DNA of 53,638 nucleotides from positions 1-53,638 of the forward strand of contig JBCBAP010000020.1 of assembly GCA_038532435.1 (NCBI GenBank). The letters are read 5' to 3'. The notes beneath the pieces are model-generated. The model saw only the letters and a program-made list of their open reading frames with translations, was not told where the DNA came from and ran no database searches. The first letter of the stretch is position 1; the number at the start of each line of letters is the position of its first letter. This document shows, in pieces, positions 1 through 9,046 of this stretch. Made by a program: the position numbers and the translations under genes. The stretch comes from JBCBAP01 sp038532435 (GTDB lineage Bacteria; Pseudomonadota; Alphaproteobacteria; Rhodobacterales; Rhodobacteraceae).

Positions 1-15
1 ACCCACCAGGGGCGC

Positions 16-35
16 GGGAGGGGGGGTGGGTGGGG
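16..35 (+). other. Potential G-quadruplex tract
   Basis: Four or more G-runs of at least three separated by single A or T bases (GGGAGGGGGGGTGGGTGGGG) fit the canonical quadruplex pattern with one-base loops. It lies about 80 bases past the dnaE stop, so the dnaE transcript would carry the C-rich complement. Folding is inferred from pattern only. The rest of bases 1-113 holds no gene or terminator that I can support. Confidence 0.5.
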
Positions 36-113
36 CCACCGCCCGTCAGGGCAAAACCGACCCTTCAAACACGTCAAGGTTGCCGGACCGGTTCGGGCCT
101 CTCAACGAGCGCC

Positions 114-3100
114 TTAGAAGTCCTCGACGAACACGACGCCGGGGGCGGCCTTGATCGCCCCCTTGATCTGGGGCGTGAGCGGATACTGGTCGGGCAGCTT
201 GATCTCCACCTCCCCGGGCAGATCCGGGTGCATGAGGACAAGGTTCACCGGCCCGCGCCCGCGTTTCGGCCCCGCTGGGTCGCCGAGTCGTGCGGCGATA
301 GACGTGAGCGCGGTCTCGTCATTGACATAGATCTTGAGCCCCGCACTTGCCGCATCCGCCACGCTCGCATCCACCGGCTGGACGGACCGGGCGAGCAGCT
401 TGAGCTGGTCGCTCTCGAGCGTCGCCTCGACCGACAGCACCACGTTCTGACCCGTATCGAAAAGGTCCCCCGCAGCCTCAAGCGTGTCGGAAAACACCGT
501 CACTTCGTAAAGCCCGGTGGGATCCGAGCACTGGATGAAGGCAAACCGGTTGCCCCGCGCAGACTTGCGGATCTGCTTGCCGCTGACCGTGCCCGCGATC
601 AGGGCGGCTTGCGGCCCCCGCCGTGCCTTTTCGGTCAGCGCCTCGAGGGTGAGCACCGGCGTTTTCTTGCGCCGCAAGGCGGGCATATAGTCATCGAGCG
701 GATGGCCCGAGAGGTAGAACCCTATCGCCTGATGCTCCTCCGCGAGCCGCTCGGTGGGCAGCCAATCTTCCGGCATTGGCAGGCGCGGCGCGGGCAGATC
801 CTCCCCCGCATCGCCAAAGAGCCCCGCCTGCGCTGAATTGCGATCCTCGTGGGTGGCAGCCGAGTAGGCCACCAGCTTGTCGAGGCTCTCGAACACCTTG
901 CGCCGGTTCGCGTCGAGCAGATCGAACGCCCCGGCCCGCGCGAGCATTTCCAGCGGTCGCTTGCCGACCCGCTTCAGATCGACCCGGCGCGCCACGTCGA
1001 ACAGGTCCTTGAACGGTCCTTCCACCCGGGCTTCGGTGATGAGGCGCATTGCCTCGACGCCCACGTTCTTCAACCCACCGAGCGCGTAGACGATCTTTCC
1101 GTCATCAACGCTGAACGTCGCCTCGGACCGGTTCACGCAGGGCGGCACGATCTCGATCTCGAGCCGGTCCACCTCCTGCTTGTAGACATTGAGCTTGTCC
1201 GTCAGGTGCAGGTCACAGTTCATGACGGCGGCCATGAACTCCACCGGGTGGTTCGCTTTCAGCCAGGCGGTCTGGTAGCTGACGACCGCGTAGGCGGCGG
1301 CGTGGGACTTGTTGAAACCATAGTTCGCGAACTTGTCGAGAAGGTTCCAGACCTCCACCGCCTTCTTCTCATCCACCCCGTTTTCGGCAGCGCCAGCCAA
1401 GAATTTCGGCCGCTCCGCATCCATCGCTTCCTGGATCTTCTTGCCCATGGCGCGGCGCAGCATGTCGGCCCCGCCGAGAGAGTAGCCCGCCATCTTCCGG
1501 GCGATCTCCATCACCTGTTCCTGGTAGACGATGATGCCCTGGGTTTCGTCGAGGATGTCGTCGATGAGCGGGTGGATCCCCTCCCGCGCCTCGCGCCCGT
1601 TCTTGACGTGGCAGAATTTCGGGATGTTCTCCATCGGGCCCGGGCGATAGAGGGCGACGAGGGCGATGATATCCTCGATACAGTCCGGCTTCATCTGCCG
1701 AAGTGCGTCCATCATGCCCGAGCTTTCCACCTGGAACACCGCGACCGTCTTGGCTGATGCGTAGAGGTCGTAGGTCGGTGTGTCGTCGAGCGGGATCGCG
1801 TTGATATCGATCTCCACCCCCCGATGCTTGAGCAGATCGAGCGCGTTCTGGATGACCGTGAGCGTTTTGAGGCCCAGGAAGTCGAACTTCACCAGTCCTG
1901 CCTGCTCCACCCACTTCATGTTGAACTGCGTCGCGGGCATGTCCGACCGCGGGTCCTTGTAGAGCGGCACCAATTCGTCGAGGGGCCGGTCGCCGATCAC
2001 CACGCCCGCAGCGTGGGTGGAGGCGTTCCGCAGCAATCCTTCCAGAGCCGAACCGATGTCGAGCAGCCGCTTTACCACCTCCTCCTGCCGCGCTTCCTCC
2101 CGCAGGCGGGGCTCGTCTTCCAGCGCCTGCTTGATGGAGACCGGTTTGACCCCTTCGACAGGGATCAACTTCGACAGACGGTCCACCTGGCCGTAGGGCA
2201 TCTGGAGCACGCGACCGACGTCGCGCACCGCGGCCTTTGAAAGCAGGGCACCGAAGGTGATGATCTGCCCGACCCGGTCGCGCCCGTACTTCTCCTGCAC
2301 GTAGCGGATCACTTCCTCCCGCCGGTCCATGCAGAAGTCGATGTCGAAATCGGGCATCGAAATCCGCTCGGGGTTCAGGAATCGCTCGAACAGCAGCGAA
2401 TAGCGCAGCGGGTCCAGGTCGGTGATCGTGAGCGCATAGGCCACGAGCGACCCCGCGCCGGAGCCCCGCCCGGGGCCCACGGGAATATCGTGATCCTTTG
2501 CCCACTTGATGAAGTCCGCAACGATCAGGAAGTAGCCCGGGAAGCCCATCCCCTCGATGATGCCGAGTTCGAAATCGAGCCGTTTTTCGTACTCCTCGAC
2601 CGGGGCAGCATGGGGAATGACGTCGAGCCTGGCCTTCAGGCCGTCCCGTGCCTGCCGCCGCAGTTCCTCGACCTCGTCATCAGCGAACTTCGGCAGGATC
2701 TCCTTGCGCTTCTCGACCTTGAACGCGCAGCGGCGGGCGATCTCGACGGTATTCTGACAGGCCTCGGGCAAATCGGCGAAGAGCGCGCACATCTCCTCAG
2801 CGGTCTTGAAATAATGCTCCGGCGTCAGCCGCCGACGGGGCGAGGACTGGTCCACGTAGGCGCCGTCAGCGATGCAGATGAGCGCGTCGTGGGCTTCGTA
2901 CATATCCCGGCTTGGGAAGTAGACATCGTTTGTGGCGACAAGCGGCAGGTCGAGGGCGTAGGCAAGCTCGACAAGCCCCGGCTCCGAGGCTGCTTCGGCC
3001 TCCGTCCGGCGGGCACCGTCGACGGGGTGGCGCTGGATTTCGATGTAAAGGCGGTCGGCAAACATCGCCGCCAGCCGTTCCGTGAGCGTCCGGGCTTTGG

Positions 3101-3560
3101 GACCCTGCCCCTCACGGATCAGATGGCCGACAGGGCCCTCTGCCCCTCCGGTCAGGCAGATCAGCCCCTCAGCATGCTGAGCCAGCTCGTCGAGCGTCAG
3201 GTGGGGCAGCGCCTCCCCGCTGTCGAGGTAGGCACAGGTGCTCAGCTTCATCAGGTTGCCGTAGCCAAGCTGGGACTGAGCGAGCAGCACGATCGCGCGC
3301 GGGGGCACAGGCTTCTCCCCGGGTACGGGCGGCTGAAACGCCAGATCGAACTGAGCGCCGATGATCGGCTGGATCCCCGCGCCGGACGCGCCTTCGGAGA
3401 ATTCGAGCGCGCAGAAATTGTTGCCTGTGTCGGTGACCGCGACGGCAGGCATGCCCGCGTCGCGCGCCATCGCGGGCAGCTTCTTGACCGGGATCGCCCC
3501 TTCAAGAAGCGAGTAGGCGGTATGCAGGCGAAGATGGATGAATCGGGGATCGGTGGTCAT
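114..3560 (-). CDS. dnaE: DNA polymerase III subunit alpha (DnaE)
   Basis: Catalytic subunit of the replicative polymerase holoenzyme, extending DNA 5' to 3' at the fork. The 1148-residue length is close to the usual DnaE1 size of about 1160. The N terminus is a PHP domain (HLRLHTAYSLLEGAI). The polymerase active site is visible as PDFDIDFCMDRR near residue 400, carrying the two catalytic aspartates, with the third in the VKFDFLGLKTL segment. A helix-hairpin-helix region and an OB-fold (IAGTVSGKQIRKSARGNRFAF) follow near the C terminus. The ATG at 3560 begins MTTDPRFIHL as in relatives. It is monocistronic here, with uraH starting divergently 387 bases away. The identification is very secure. 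Confidence 0.97.
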   Translation of the reverse strand: MTTDPRFIHLRLHTAYSLLEGAIPVKKLPAMARDAGMPAVAVTDTGNNFCALEFSEGASGAGIQPIIGAQFDLAFQPPVPGEKPVPPRAIVLLAQSQLGYGNLMKLSTCAYLDSGEALPHLTLDELAQHAEGLICLTGGAEGPVGHLIREGQGPKARTLTERLAAMFADRLYIEIQRHPVDGARRTEAEAASEPGLVELAYALDLPLVATNDVYFPSRDMYEAHDALICIADGAYVDQSSPRRRLTPEHYFKTAEEMCALFADLPEACQNTVEIARRCAFKVEKRKEILPKFADDEVEELRRQARDGLKARLDVIPHAAPVEEYEKRLDFELGIIEGMGFPGYFLIVADFIKWAKDHDIPVGPGRGSGAGSLVAYALTITDLDPLRYSLLFERFLNPERISMPDFDIDFCMDRREEVIRYVQEKYGRDRVGQIITFGALLSKAAVRDVGRVLQMPYGQVDRLSKLIPVEGVKPVSIKQALEDEPRLREEARQEEVVKRLLDIGSALEGLLRNASTHAAGVVIGDRPLDELVPLYKDPRSDMPATQFNMKWVEQAGLVKFDFLGLKTLTVIQNALDLLKHRGVEIDINAIPLDDTPTYDLYASAKTVAVFQVESSGMMDALRQMKPDCIEDIIALVALYRPGPMENIPKFCHVKNGREAREGIHPLIDDILDETQGIIVYQEQVMEIARKMAGYSLGGADMLRRAMGKKIQEAMDAERPKFLAGAAENGVDEKKAVEVWNLLDKFANYGFNKSHAAAYAVVSYQTAWLKANHPVEFMAAVMNCDLHLTDKLNVYKQEVDRLEIEIVPPCVNRSEATFSVDDGKIVYALGGLKNVGVEAMRLITEARVEGPFKDLFDVARRVDLKRVGKRPLEMLARAGAFDLLDANRRKVFESLDKLVAYSAATHEDRNSAQAGLFGDAGEDLPAPRLPMPEDWLPTERLAEEHQAIGFYLSGHPLDDYMPALRRKKTPVLTLEALTEKARRGPQAALIAGTVSGKQIRKSARGNRFAFIQCSDPTGLYEVTVFSDTLEAAGDLFDTGQNVVLSVEATLESDQLKLLARSVQPVDASVADAASAGLKIYVNDETALTSIAARLGDPAGPKRGRGPVNLVLMHPDLPGEVEIKLPDQYPLTPQIKGAIKAAPGVVFVEDF

Positions 3561-3947
3561 GTCGGTAACCTAGCGACCGGGAGCGACACGGACCAGAAGG
3601 AGCGAGCGATCATCTCACCTTCGGATCGATTGTCTGCGCGCACAGGATCCGCATCCGGCGTGGAGTCACGCCGAAGGCATCGGTCCACTCCAAGGGGTCG
3701 ATGGTATGACCGAGCTGGGCTCGGGGTTCGACCGAAAGACGCGGTTGATGGACAATGTTCTTCGTACCAACCGCCCTTCGCCACCCCGTGGACCGTCGCC
3801 GTCGTATCTGACCTCGGTGGTAGACACACCGGTCTCGCTGCCACCTCTCGAAAATCTTGACCATCTGGTTCAATCCGCACCTGCCCGGTCTTGCATCGCC
3901 GGGGAATTTGGGGCCTCCTGCTGCAGTGCACTGTATCGGAGGGCCCG
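3561..3947. other. Divergent intergenic region dnaE/uraH
   Basis: This 387-base gap separates dnaE (minus) from uraH (plus) and must hold both promoters. A small hairpin (CGGCGTG, loop GAGT, CACGCCG) lies at 3656-3673 and a RutR-like site at 3857-3873. Open frames on the minus strand here have no recognisable domain and run antisense into uraH, so I do not call a gene. Confidence 0.6.
3857..3873. promoter_or_regulatory. RutR-like operator upstream of uraH-xdh
   Basis: TTGACCATCTGGTTCAA matches the E. coli RutR consensus TTGACCAnnTGGTCAA through the first 13 bases; one extra T then shifts the final CAA. It sits 75-91 bases before the uraH ATG. A better version occurs at 27799-27818 in front of the nucleoside operon. 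RutR is a TetR-family regulator of pyrimidine and purine catabolism. That an orthologue acts here is inference, since none is encoded in the window. Confidence 0.5.
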
Positions 3948-4292
3948 ATGGGGCGGCTGACGACCCACGTTCTCGACACCGCGATGGGGCGGCCCGCGTC
4001 CGGGCTGTCGCTGACGCTTTACCGGCTCCCCGAGCGGGAGGAGCTCGCATCCGCCGTGACCAATGCGGACGGCCGGTGTGACGCGCCCCTGCTGGAGGGC
4101 GATGCGTTCCAGACGGGACTCTACGAGATAGTCTTCGAGGCCGGAGACTATCTGCGGGCGCGTGCCACGGACCTGCCCGATCCGCTTTTCCTCGACAGCG
4201 TTCCGATCCGCTTCGGCATCGCGGAGGATGGGCACTACCACGTGCCGCTTCTCCTCTCGCCTTTCGGCTATTCGACCTATCGGGGGTCCTGA
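3948..4292 (+). CDS. uraH: 5-hydroxyisourate hydrolase (HIUase)
   Basis: Transthyretin-like enzyme that hydrolyses 5-hydroxyisourate, the product of urate oxidation, to OHCU. The 114-residue protein starts MGRLTTHVLDTAMGRPA, the typical HIUase opening with its active-site His near residue 7. It ends in YRGS, the C-terminal HIUase signature that separates the enzyme from transthyretin. I place the start at ATG 3948, not at an in-frame upstream ATG (3891), because GGAG at 3938-3942 is well spaced and the upstream residues do not fit the family. The stop overlaps the xdhA start (TGATG). No urate oxidase, OHCU decarboxylase or allantoinase gene is in the window. Confidence 0.93.
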   Translation: MGRLTTHVLDTAMGRPASGLSLTLYRLPEREELASAVTNADGRCDAPLLEGDAFQTGLYEIVFEAGDYLRARATDLPDPLFLDSVPIRFGIAEDGHYHVPLLLSPFGYSTYRGS

Positions 4293-5719
4293 TGATCTCG
4301 TTCCTGCTCAACGGCCAGCGCGTCGATGTGGACGGCCTGCCCAGCACGACGACCCTGCTGGACTGGCTGCGGGAAGATCGCCGCCTCACGGGCACCAAGG
4401 AAGGGTGCAACGAGGGCGATTGCGGTGCCTGCACCGTGACGATCAGCCACCTCGAGGACGGACGTCTGGTGCATCAGCCGCTCAACGCCTGCATCCTTTT
4501 CCTGCCCCAGCTCGTGGGCAAGGCGGTGCGCACTGTCGAGGGGATCGCGGGTCCGGACATGCTGCACCCGGTACAGCAGTCCCTCGTCGATCACCATGGC
4601 AGCCAGTGCGGCTTCTGCACGCCCGGGTTTGTCATGTCGCTTTACACGGCGCACCGCACGGGGCGGGAGGATTACGACGACGTGCTGGCGGGCAACCTGT
4701 GCCGCTGCACGGGCTACGCGCCGATCATCCGCGCGGCGGAGGCGTCCCGTACGGAACCTGCACCGGCCTGGGAATATGATGAGACGGCGGCGCTCACGGC
4801 TCTCGCGCACGAAGGGGACATGACCCTCCCCGACGCGTTCCTGCCCGCAAGCATCGACAGCCTTGCCGAGATCTATGCGGCACACCCGGACGCGACCATC
4901 GTTGCCGGGGCCACGGATGTGGGCCTTTGGGTGACCAAGCAGTTTCGCGCGGTCACGCCCATGATTTTCCTGCATCGCGTCGCGGGGCTCGACCGTATCT
5001 CCCGGGTCGAAGGCGGGCTCAAGGTCGGCGCGGGCGTGACGCTCAGCGCGCTACGCGGGGCCATGGTTGACCGTCATCCGGATTTTGCGGAACTGATCCG
5101 CCGCTACGGTTCCGCGCAGGTCCGCGCGGCCGCGACCATCGGGGGGAACGTGGCAAACGGCTCTCCCATCGGCGACGGCTCCCCGGCACTGATCGCGCTT
5201 GGCGCCACGATCACCCTGCGCCATGGCGACGCGCGGCGGGAAATGCCGGTCGAGGATTTCTTCCTCGACTATGGAAAACAGGATCGCAACCCGGGCGAGT
5301 TCCTCGAAAACATCTTCATTCCCGACCAGCCTGACCGACTGCGCTGCTACAAGATCTCCAAGCGTTTCGACCAGGACATCTCTGCCGTCTGCGGATGCTT
5401 GTCCGTCACGGAGGAGGATGGCCGGATCACGTCAGCCCGGATTGCGTTCGGCGGCATGGCGGCGACCCCGAAACGGGCCAGCACGGTGGAGGCGGCGCTG
5501 ATCGGAGAGCCGTTCACTGAAGAGAGCTTCACCGCCGCCGCCACCCGGATGGCGGCGGATTTCACCCCGCTGACAGACATGCGCGCCTCCGACGCCTATC
5601 GCCTGCGCGTCGCGCAGAACATGCTGACCCGCTATGCGATTGAGATGACCGGCGCGGCGTCGACCCGCCTCGTTGGTCCGCGCACCCCGGCGGACCTTGC
5701 CACCGGGAACGCTGCATGA
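4292..5719 (+). CDS. xdhA: Xanthine dehydrogenase small subunit (Fe-S/FAD)
   Basis: Electron-transfer subunit of the bacterial xanthine dehydrogenase heterotetramer (cytoplasmic), passing electrons from the molybdenum site through two [2Fe-2S] clusters and FAD to NAD+. The 475 residues show a plant-type ferredoxin loop (GCNEGDCGAC, about 38-47), an alpha-helical [2Fe-2S] domain (QCGFC about 105-109 and NLCRCTGY about 136-143), and an FAD-binding domain (ATIVAGATDVGLW). A CO-dehydrogenase flavoprotein C-terminal domain completes it. It overlaps uraH and xdhB by one and four bases, implying translational coupling. All cluster cysteines are present. Confidence 0.96.
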   Translation: MISFLLNGQRVDVDGLPSTTTLLDWLREDRRLTGTKEGCNEGDCGACTVTISHLEDGRLVHQPLNACILFLPQLVGKAVRTVEGIAGPDMLHPVQQSLVDHHGSQCGFCTPGFVMSLYTAHRTGREDYDDVLAGNLCRCTGYAPIIRAAEASRTEPAPAWEYDETAALTALAHEGDMTLPDAFLPASIDSLAEIYAAHPDATIVAGATDVGLWVTKQFRAVTPMIFLHRVAGLDRISRVEGGLKVGAGVTLSALRGAMVDRHPDFAELIRRYGSAQVRAAATIGGNVANGSPIGDGSPALIALGATITLRHGDARREMPVEDFFLDYGKQDRNPGEFLENIFIPDQPDRLRCYKISKRFDQDISAVCGCLSVTEEDGRITSARIAFGGMAATPKRASTVEAALIGEPFTEESFTAAATRMAADFTPLTDMRASDAYRLRVAQNMLTRYAIEMTGAASTRLVGPRTPADLATGNAA

Positions 5720-7995
5720 GCATCGCCCGGGCGGAAAAGCACGACAGCGCGCCGCTGCACGTCACCGGTGCCGCCCGCTATGTGGACGACAGCGCGACAC
5801 CGGCTGATGCGCTGCACCTTGCCTTCGGTCTCTCCACGATCGCACACGGCACGATCACCGCGCTCGATCTGGAGCGGGTCCGTGCGGCGGAGGGTGTTGT
5901 CGCGGTTCTGACCGCGGACGACCTGCCGGGTGCCAACGACGTTTCCCCCTCGGGCGACGGGGAACCGCTGCTCTGCCGGGGGGACGTGCACTATAAGGGG
6001 CAGCCGATCTTTATCGTCGCCGCGCGCAGCCATCTGCTTGCACGGCGGGCCGCCCGTCTGGCCCAAGTCTCCTACGACACGCAGCCCGCCGTCATCACGA
6101 TGGATGAGGCAATCGCGGCCGGAAACCGGCTCGAGGATCCGCTGGTCTTCTCCCGCGGTGATGCGGAGGCCGCCCTCAGCGACGCGCCTCGTGTGATTGA
6201 AGGCGTGCTCGACGTTGGCGGGCAGGAGCACTTTTACCTTGAGGGTCAGGGCGCGATGGCCGTGCCCGGAGAGGCCGGGGAGATGGTGGTCCACTCCTCC
6301 TCCCAGCATCCCAGCGAGATCCAGCACAAGGTGGCGGAGGCGCTCGGCGTGCCGTTCAGCGCCATCGGCGTACAGGTGCGCCGGATGGGTGGCGGCTTCG
6401 GCGGCAAGGAAAGCCAGGGCAATTCCCTCGCCGTTGCCTGCGCGGTGATCGCAGCGCGGACGGGGCGTGTGGTGAAGATGCGGTACGACCGGGACGACGA
6501 TTTCGTCATTACCGGAAAGCGCCACGAGATCCGGGTCGCCTACCGGGCAGGCGTCGATGCGGACGGTCACATCCTCGGCATCGACATCCGCCACTGGGTC
6601 CGGTGCGGCTGGTCGAAGGATCTGTCCCTGCCGGTGGCGGACCGGGCAATGCTCCACAGCGACAATGCCTACCATCTGCCCCATGTGCGGATAACGTCCG
6701 AACGGCTGAAGACGAACACGGTGTCCAACACCGCCTTCCGCGGCTTTGGCGGCCCCCAGGGCATGGTCGGGATCGAGCGGGTGATGGACCATATCGCCGC
6801 GGAGCTCGGTCGCGATCCGCTCAAGGTGCGGCGGGCGAACTTCTACGAGGGGCAGGGCCAGCTGACGCCCTACCACATGCCCGTCGAGGATAACGTGATC
6901 CGCGAGATCGTCGATGAGCTCGAAACCGCCTGCAACTATATCCGCCGGCGTGAAGAGATCGCGGCGTGGAACGCGGCGAACCCGGTGCTCAAGAAAGGGA
7001 TCGCGCTGACGCCGGTGAAATTCGGCATCTCCTTCACACTCACCCATCTCAACCAGGCAGGCGCACTGGTGCATGTCTATACAGACGGGTCGATCCGGCT
7101 GAACCATGGCGGGACGGAGATGGGCCAGGGCCTGTTCACTAAAGTGGCGCAAGTGGCAGCAGAGGTGTTCGGCCAGCCGATCTCCGCCGTTAAGATCACC
7201 GCGACGGACACGACCAAGGTGCCCAACACCTCCGCCACCGCGGCCTCATCCGGGTCCGATCTCAACGGGATGGCGACGAAGCGGGCCTGCGACACGATCC
7301 GCGACCGCCTCGCCGACTTCGCGGCCGAACGGTGGCAGGTCACGCCGGACAAGGTCGTCTTCGCCGACGGTGTGGTGCGGATCGGAGAGGCGGAGGTGGC
7401 ATTCACGGAACTGGTGCAGGCCGCCTACATGGCGCGGATCTCACTCAGCGCGACCGGGTTCTACGCAACGCCGAAGCTTGAGTGGGACCGGTTCAAAGGG
7501 CGGGGACGGCCGTTCTTCTACTTCGCCTATGGCGCGGCCTGTTCGGAGGTCGTGGTCGACACGCTGACCGGGGAGAACCGCATCCTGCGCACGGACATTA
7601 TTCATGACGTGGGCCAGTCCCTGAACCCCGCGGTCGATACCGGGCAGATCGAGGGCGCGTTCGTGCAGGGCGCGGGATGGCTCACCATGGAGGAGCTGGT
7701 GTGGGACGACGGCGGCACGCTGCGCACCCACGCGCCCTCCACCTACAAGATCCCCGCCTGCTCCGACAGGCCGGGCAGCTTCAACGTTCACCTGTGGGAA
7801 AAAGGCTGGAACCGGGAGGAGACGATATATCGGTCGAAAGCGGTGGGTGAGCCCCCGTTCATGCTGGGCATCTCGGTGCTTTCGGCGCTTCAGGACGCGG
7901 TGCGCGCGGCGGGGGGCAATCCCCTCTTCGACGCGCCTGCAACGCCGGAGCGTCTGCTCAACGCCATCGAAACCGGCCGGGGGCGCGGATGGTGA
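5716..7995 (+). CDS. xdhB: Xanthine dehydrogenase large subunit (Mo cofactor)
   Basis: Molybdopterin-binding catalytic subunit oxidising hypoxanthine and xanthine to urate. The 759 residues contain the cofactor-binding GGGFGGKE (about 225), the substrate-site segment NTAFRGFGGPQGM (about 340, with the conserved Arg) and the catalytic glutamate in AVGEPPFM near the C terminus. Length and motif order agree with XdhB of Rhodobacter type. The start ATG overlaps the xdhA stop (ATGA). No deviation from an active enzyme is visible. Confidence 0.96.
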   Translation: MSIARAEKHDSAPLHVTGAARYVDDSATPADALHLAFGLSTIAHGTITALDLERVRAAEGVVAVLTADDLPGANDVSPSGDGEPLLCRGDVHYKGQPIFIVAARSHLLARRAARLAQVSYDTQPAVITMDEAIAAGNRLEDPLVFSRGDAEAALSDAPRVIEGVLDVGGQEHFYLEGQGAMAVPGEAGEMVVHSSSQHPSEIQHKVAEALGVPFSAIGVQVRRMGGGFGGKESQGNSLAVACAVIAARTGRVVKMRYDRDDDFVITGKRHEIRVAYRAGVDADGHILGIDIRHWVRCGWSKDLSLPVADRAMLHSDNAYHLPHVRITSERLKTNTVSNTAFRGFGGPQGMVGIERVMDHIAAELGRDPLKVRRANFYEGQGQLTPYHMPVEDNVIREIVDELETACNYIRRREEIAAWNAANPVLKKGIALTPVKFGISFTLTHLNQAGALVHVYTDGSIRLNHGGTEMGQGLFTKVAQVAAEVFGQPISAVKITATDTTKVPNTSATAASSGSDLNGMATKRACDTIRDRLADFAAERWQVTPDKVVFADGVVRIGEAEVAFTELVQAAYMARISLSATGFYATPKLEWDRFKGRGRPFFYFAYGAACSEVVVDTLTGENRILRTDIIHDVGQSLNPAVDTGQIEGAFVQGAGWLTMEELVWDDGGTLRTHAPSTYKIPACSDRPGSFNVHLWEKGWNREETIYRSKAVGEPPFMLGISVLSALQDAVRAAGGNPLFDAPATPERLLNAIETGRGRGW

Positions 7996-8029
7996 TGGCG
8001 CCGCAAATCTGTGATACCCGGAGTGACCG

Positions 8030-9046
8030 GTGACGGACGGCCTGGATCTCTCCGCCCTGACGGGAGCGCTCGACCGGGCCGACCGTGTCGCCCGGATCCT
8101 GGTGCTCGACGACAAGGGCTCGGCTCCTCGCGGTGCGGGGACCTCGATGCTGGTTTGGGCTGACGGTCAGGCGGGCACGATCGGCGGCGGAGCCCTTGAA
8201 TTCGAGGCGACGGCGCGGGCGCGCAGCCTCCTCGCCGAAGATGCCGCACCTTGGCAGCGGGAGCGGATGTCCATGCCGCTCGGCCCCGCCCTCGGGCAGT
8301 GCTGCGGTGGGGCGGTCAGCCTGCTCATCGAGCTGTTCGGGGTGGCGGAGCGCGGCTGGTTCGACGTGCTCACGGGGGCGCAGCCCTTCACCCGCCCGGT
8401 CGCGCCCGGCATCCCCCCGATCGCGGGACACCGGGGCGACCTCAGTGCTGCGCGCGCACCATTCTGGGTGACCCGAACGCTGCAGGCCCAGCGCGAAGGC
8501 GCGCCCGCGCCGCGGATGCGGCACCGCGAGGGATGGATCGTGGAACCCGTCGGACAGGTGGCGCGCCCCCTGTGGCTCTACGGGGCTGGTCATGTGGGGC
8601 GGGCGGTGGTGCGGGTGTTTGAGGATCTGCCCTTCACCCTGACATGGGTCGATACCGCAGAGGCGCGTTTCCCCGATCCACTCCCGCACCATACAACCGC
8701 CCGGATCGCGGCAAACCCCGCCGATCTGGTCGCGGACGCCCCAGGCGAAGCCCTGCACATCGTGATGACCTATTCCCACGCGCTGGATCTGGAGATCTGC
8801 CACCGGGTCCTCTCCCGCGACTTCGCTCACCTGGGACTGATCGGGTCGGAGACGAAGGCCGCACGCTTTCGCAAACGCCTGCGAGCCCTTGGCCATCCGG
8901 AGGAGCGCGTGGCAGCCCTCGTCTGCCCCATCGGCGACCGCAGTCTTGGCAAGGAGCCCGCGGCGATCGCCATCGGCCTCGCCGCGGAATGCATGCGCCA
9001 CGCCACAGCCTCCGGCGGGGCGGCGGTGCAGGAGGCTGGTGGATGA
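8030..9046 (+). CDS. xdhC: Xanthine dehydrogenase accessory factor XdhC
   Basis: Chaperone that binds molybdenum cofactor, promotes its sulfuration and inserts it into XdhB; it is not part of the mature enzyme. The 338-residue protein has an N-terminal XdhC/CoxI segment with the cysteine pair GQCCGG and a C-terminal Rossmann-type domain (WLYGAGHVGRAVVRV, about 182-197), then GLIGSETKAARFRKRL. The start is GTG 8030 with GGAG about seven bases upstream; an ATG at 7995 is out of frame. The stop overlaps the transporter ATPase start (ATGA), tying the enzyme genes to the transporter. Confidence 0.93.
   Translation: MTDGLDLSALTGALDRADRVARILVLDDKGSAPRGAGTSMLVWADGQAGTIGGGALEFEATARARSLLAEDAAPWQRERMSMPLGPALGQCCGGAVSLLIELFGVAERGWFDVLTGAQPFTRPVAPGIPPIAGHRGDLSAARAPFWVTRTLQAQREGAPAPRMRHREGWIVEPVGQVARPLWLYGAGHVGRAVVRVFEDLPFTLTWVDTAEARFPDPLPHHTTARIAANPADLVADAPGEALHIVMTYSHALDLEICHRVLSRDFAHLGLIGSETKAARFRKRLRALGHPEERVAALVCPIGDRSLGKEPAAIAIGLAAECMRHATASGGAAVQEAGG

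Noticed and set aside
3610..3850. Possible C-terminal gene fragment on the minus strand (ending ...LEWTDAFGVTPRRMRIL...)
   Set aside because: A faint resemblance to an AraC-type HTH helix, but too short, with no start or second helix and running antisense into uraH; not supportable as a pseudogene without a search.
2490..3860. 456-codon open frame on the plus strand antisense to dnaE
   Set aside because: It mirrors the dnaE codons on the opposite strand, has no domain signature and reflects GC-rich third-position bias.
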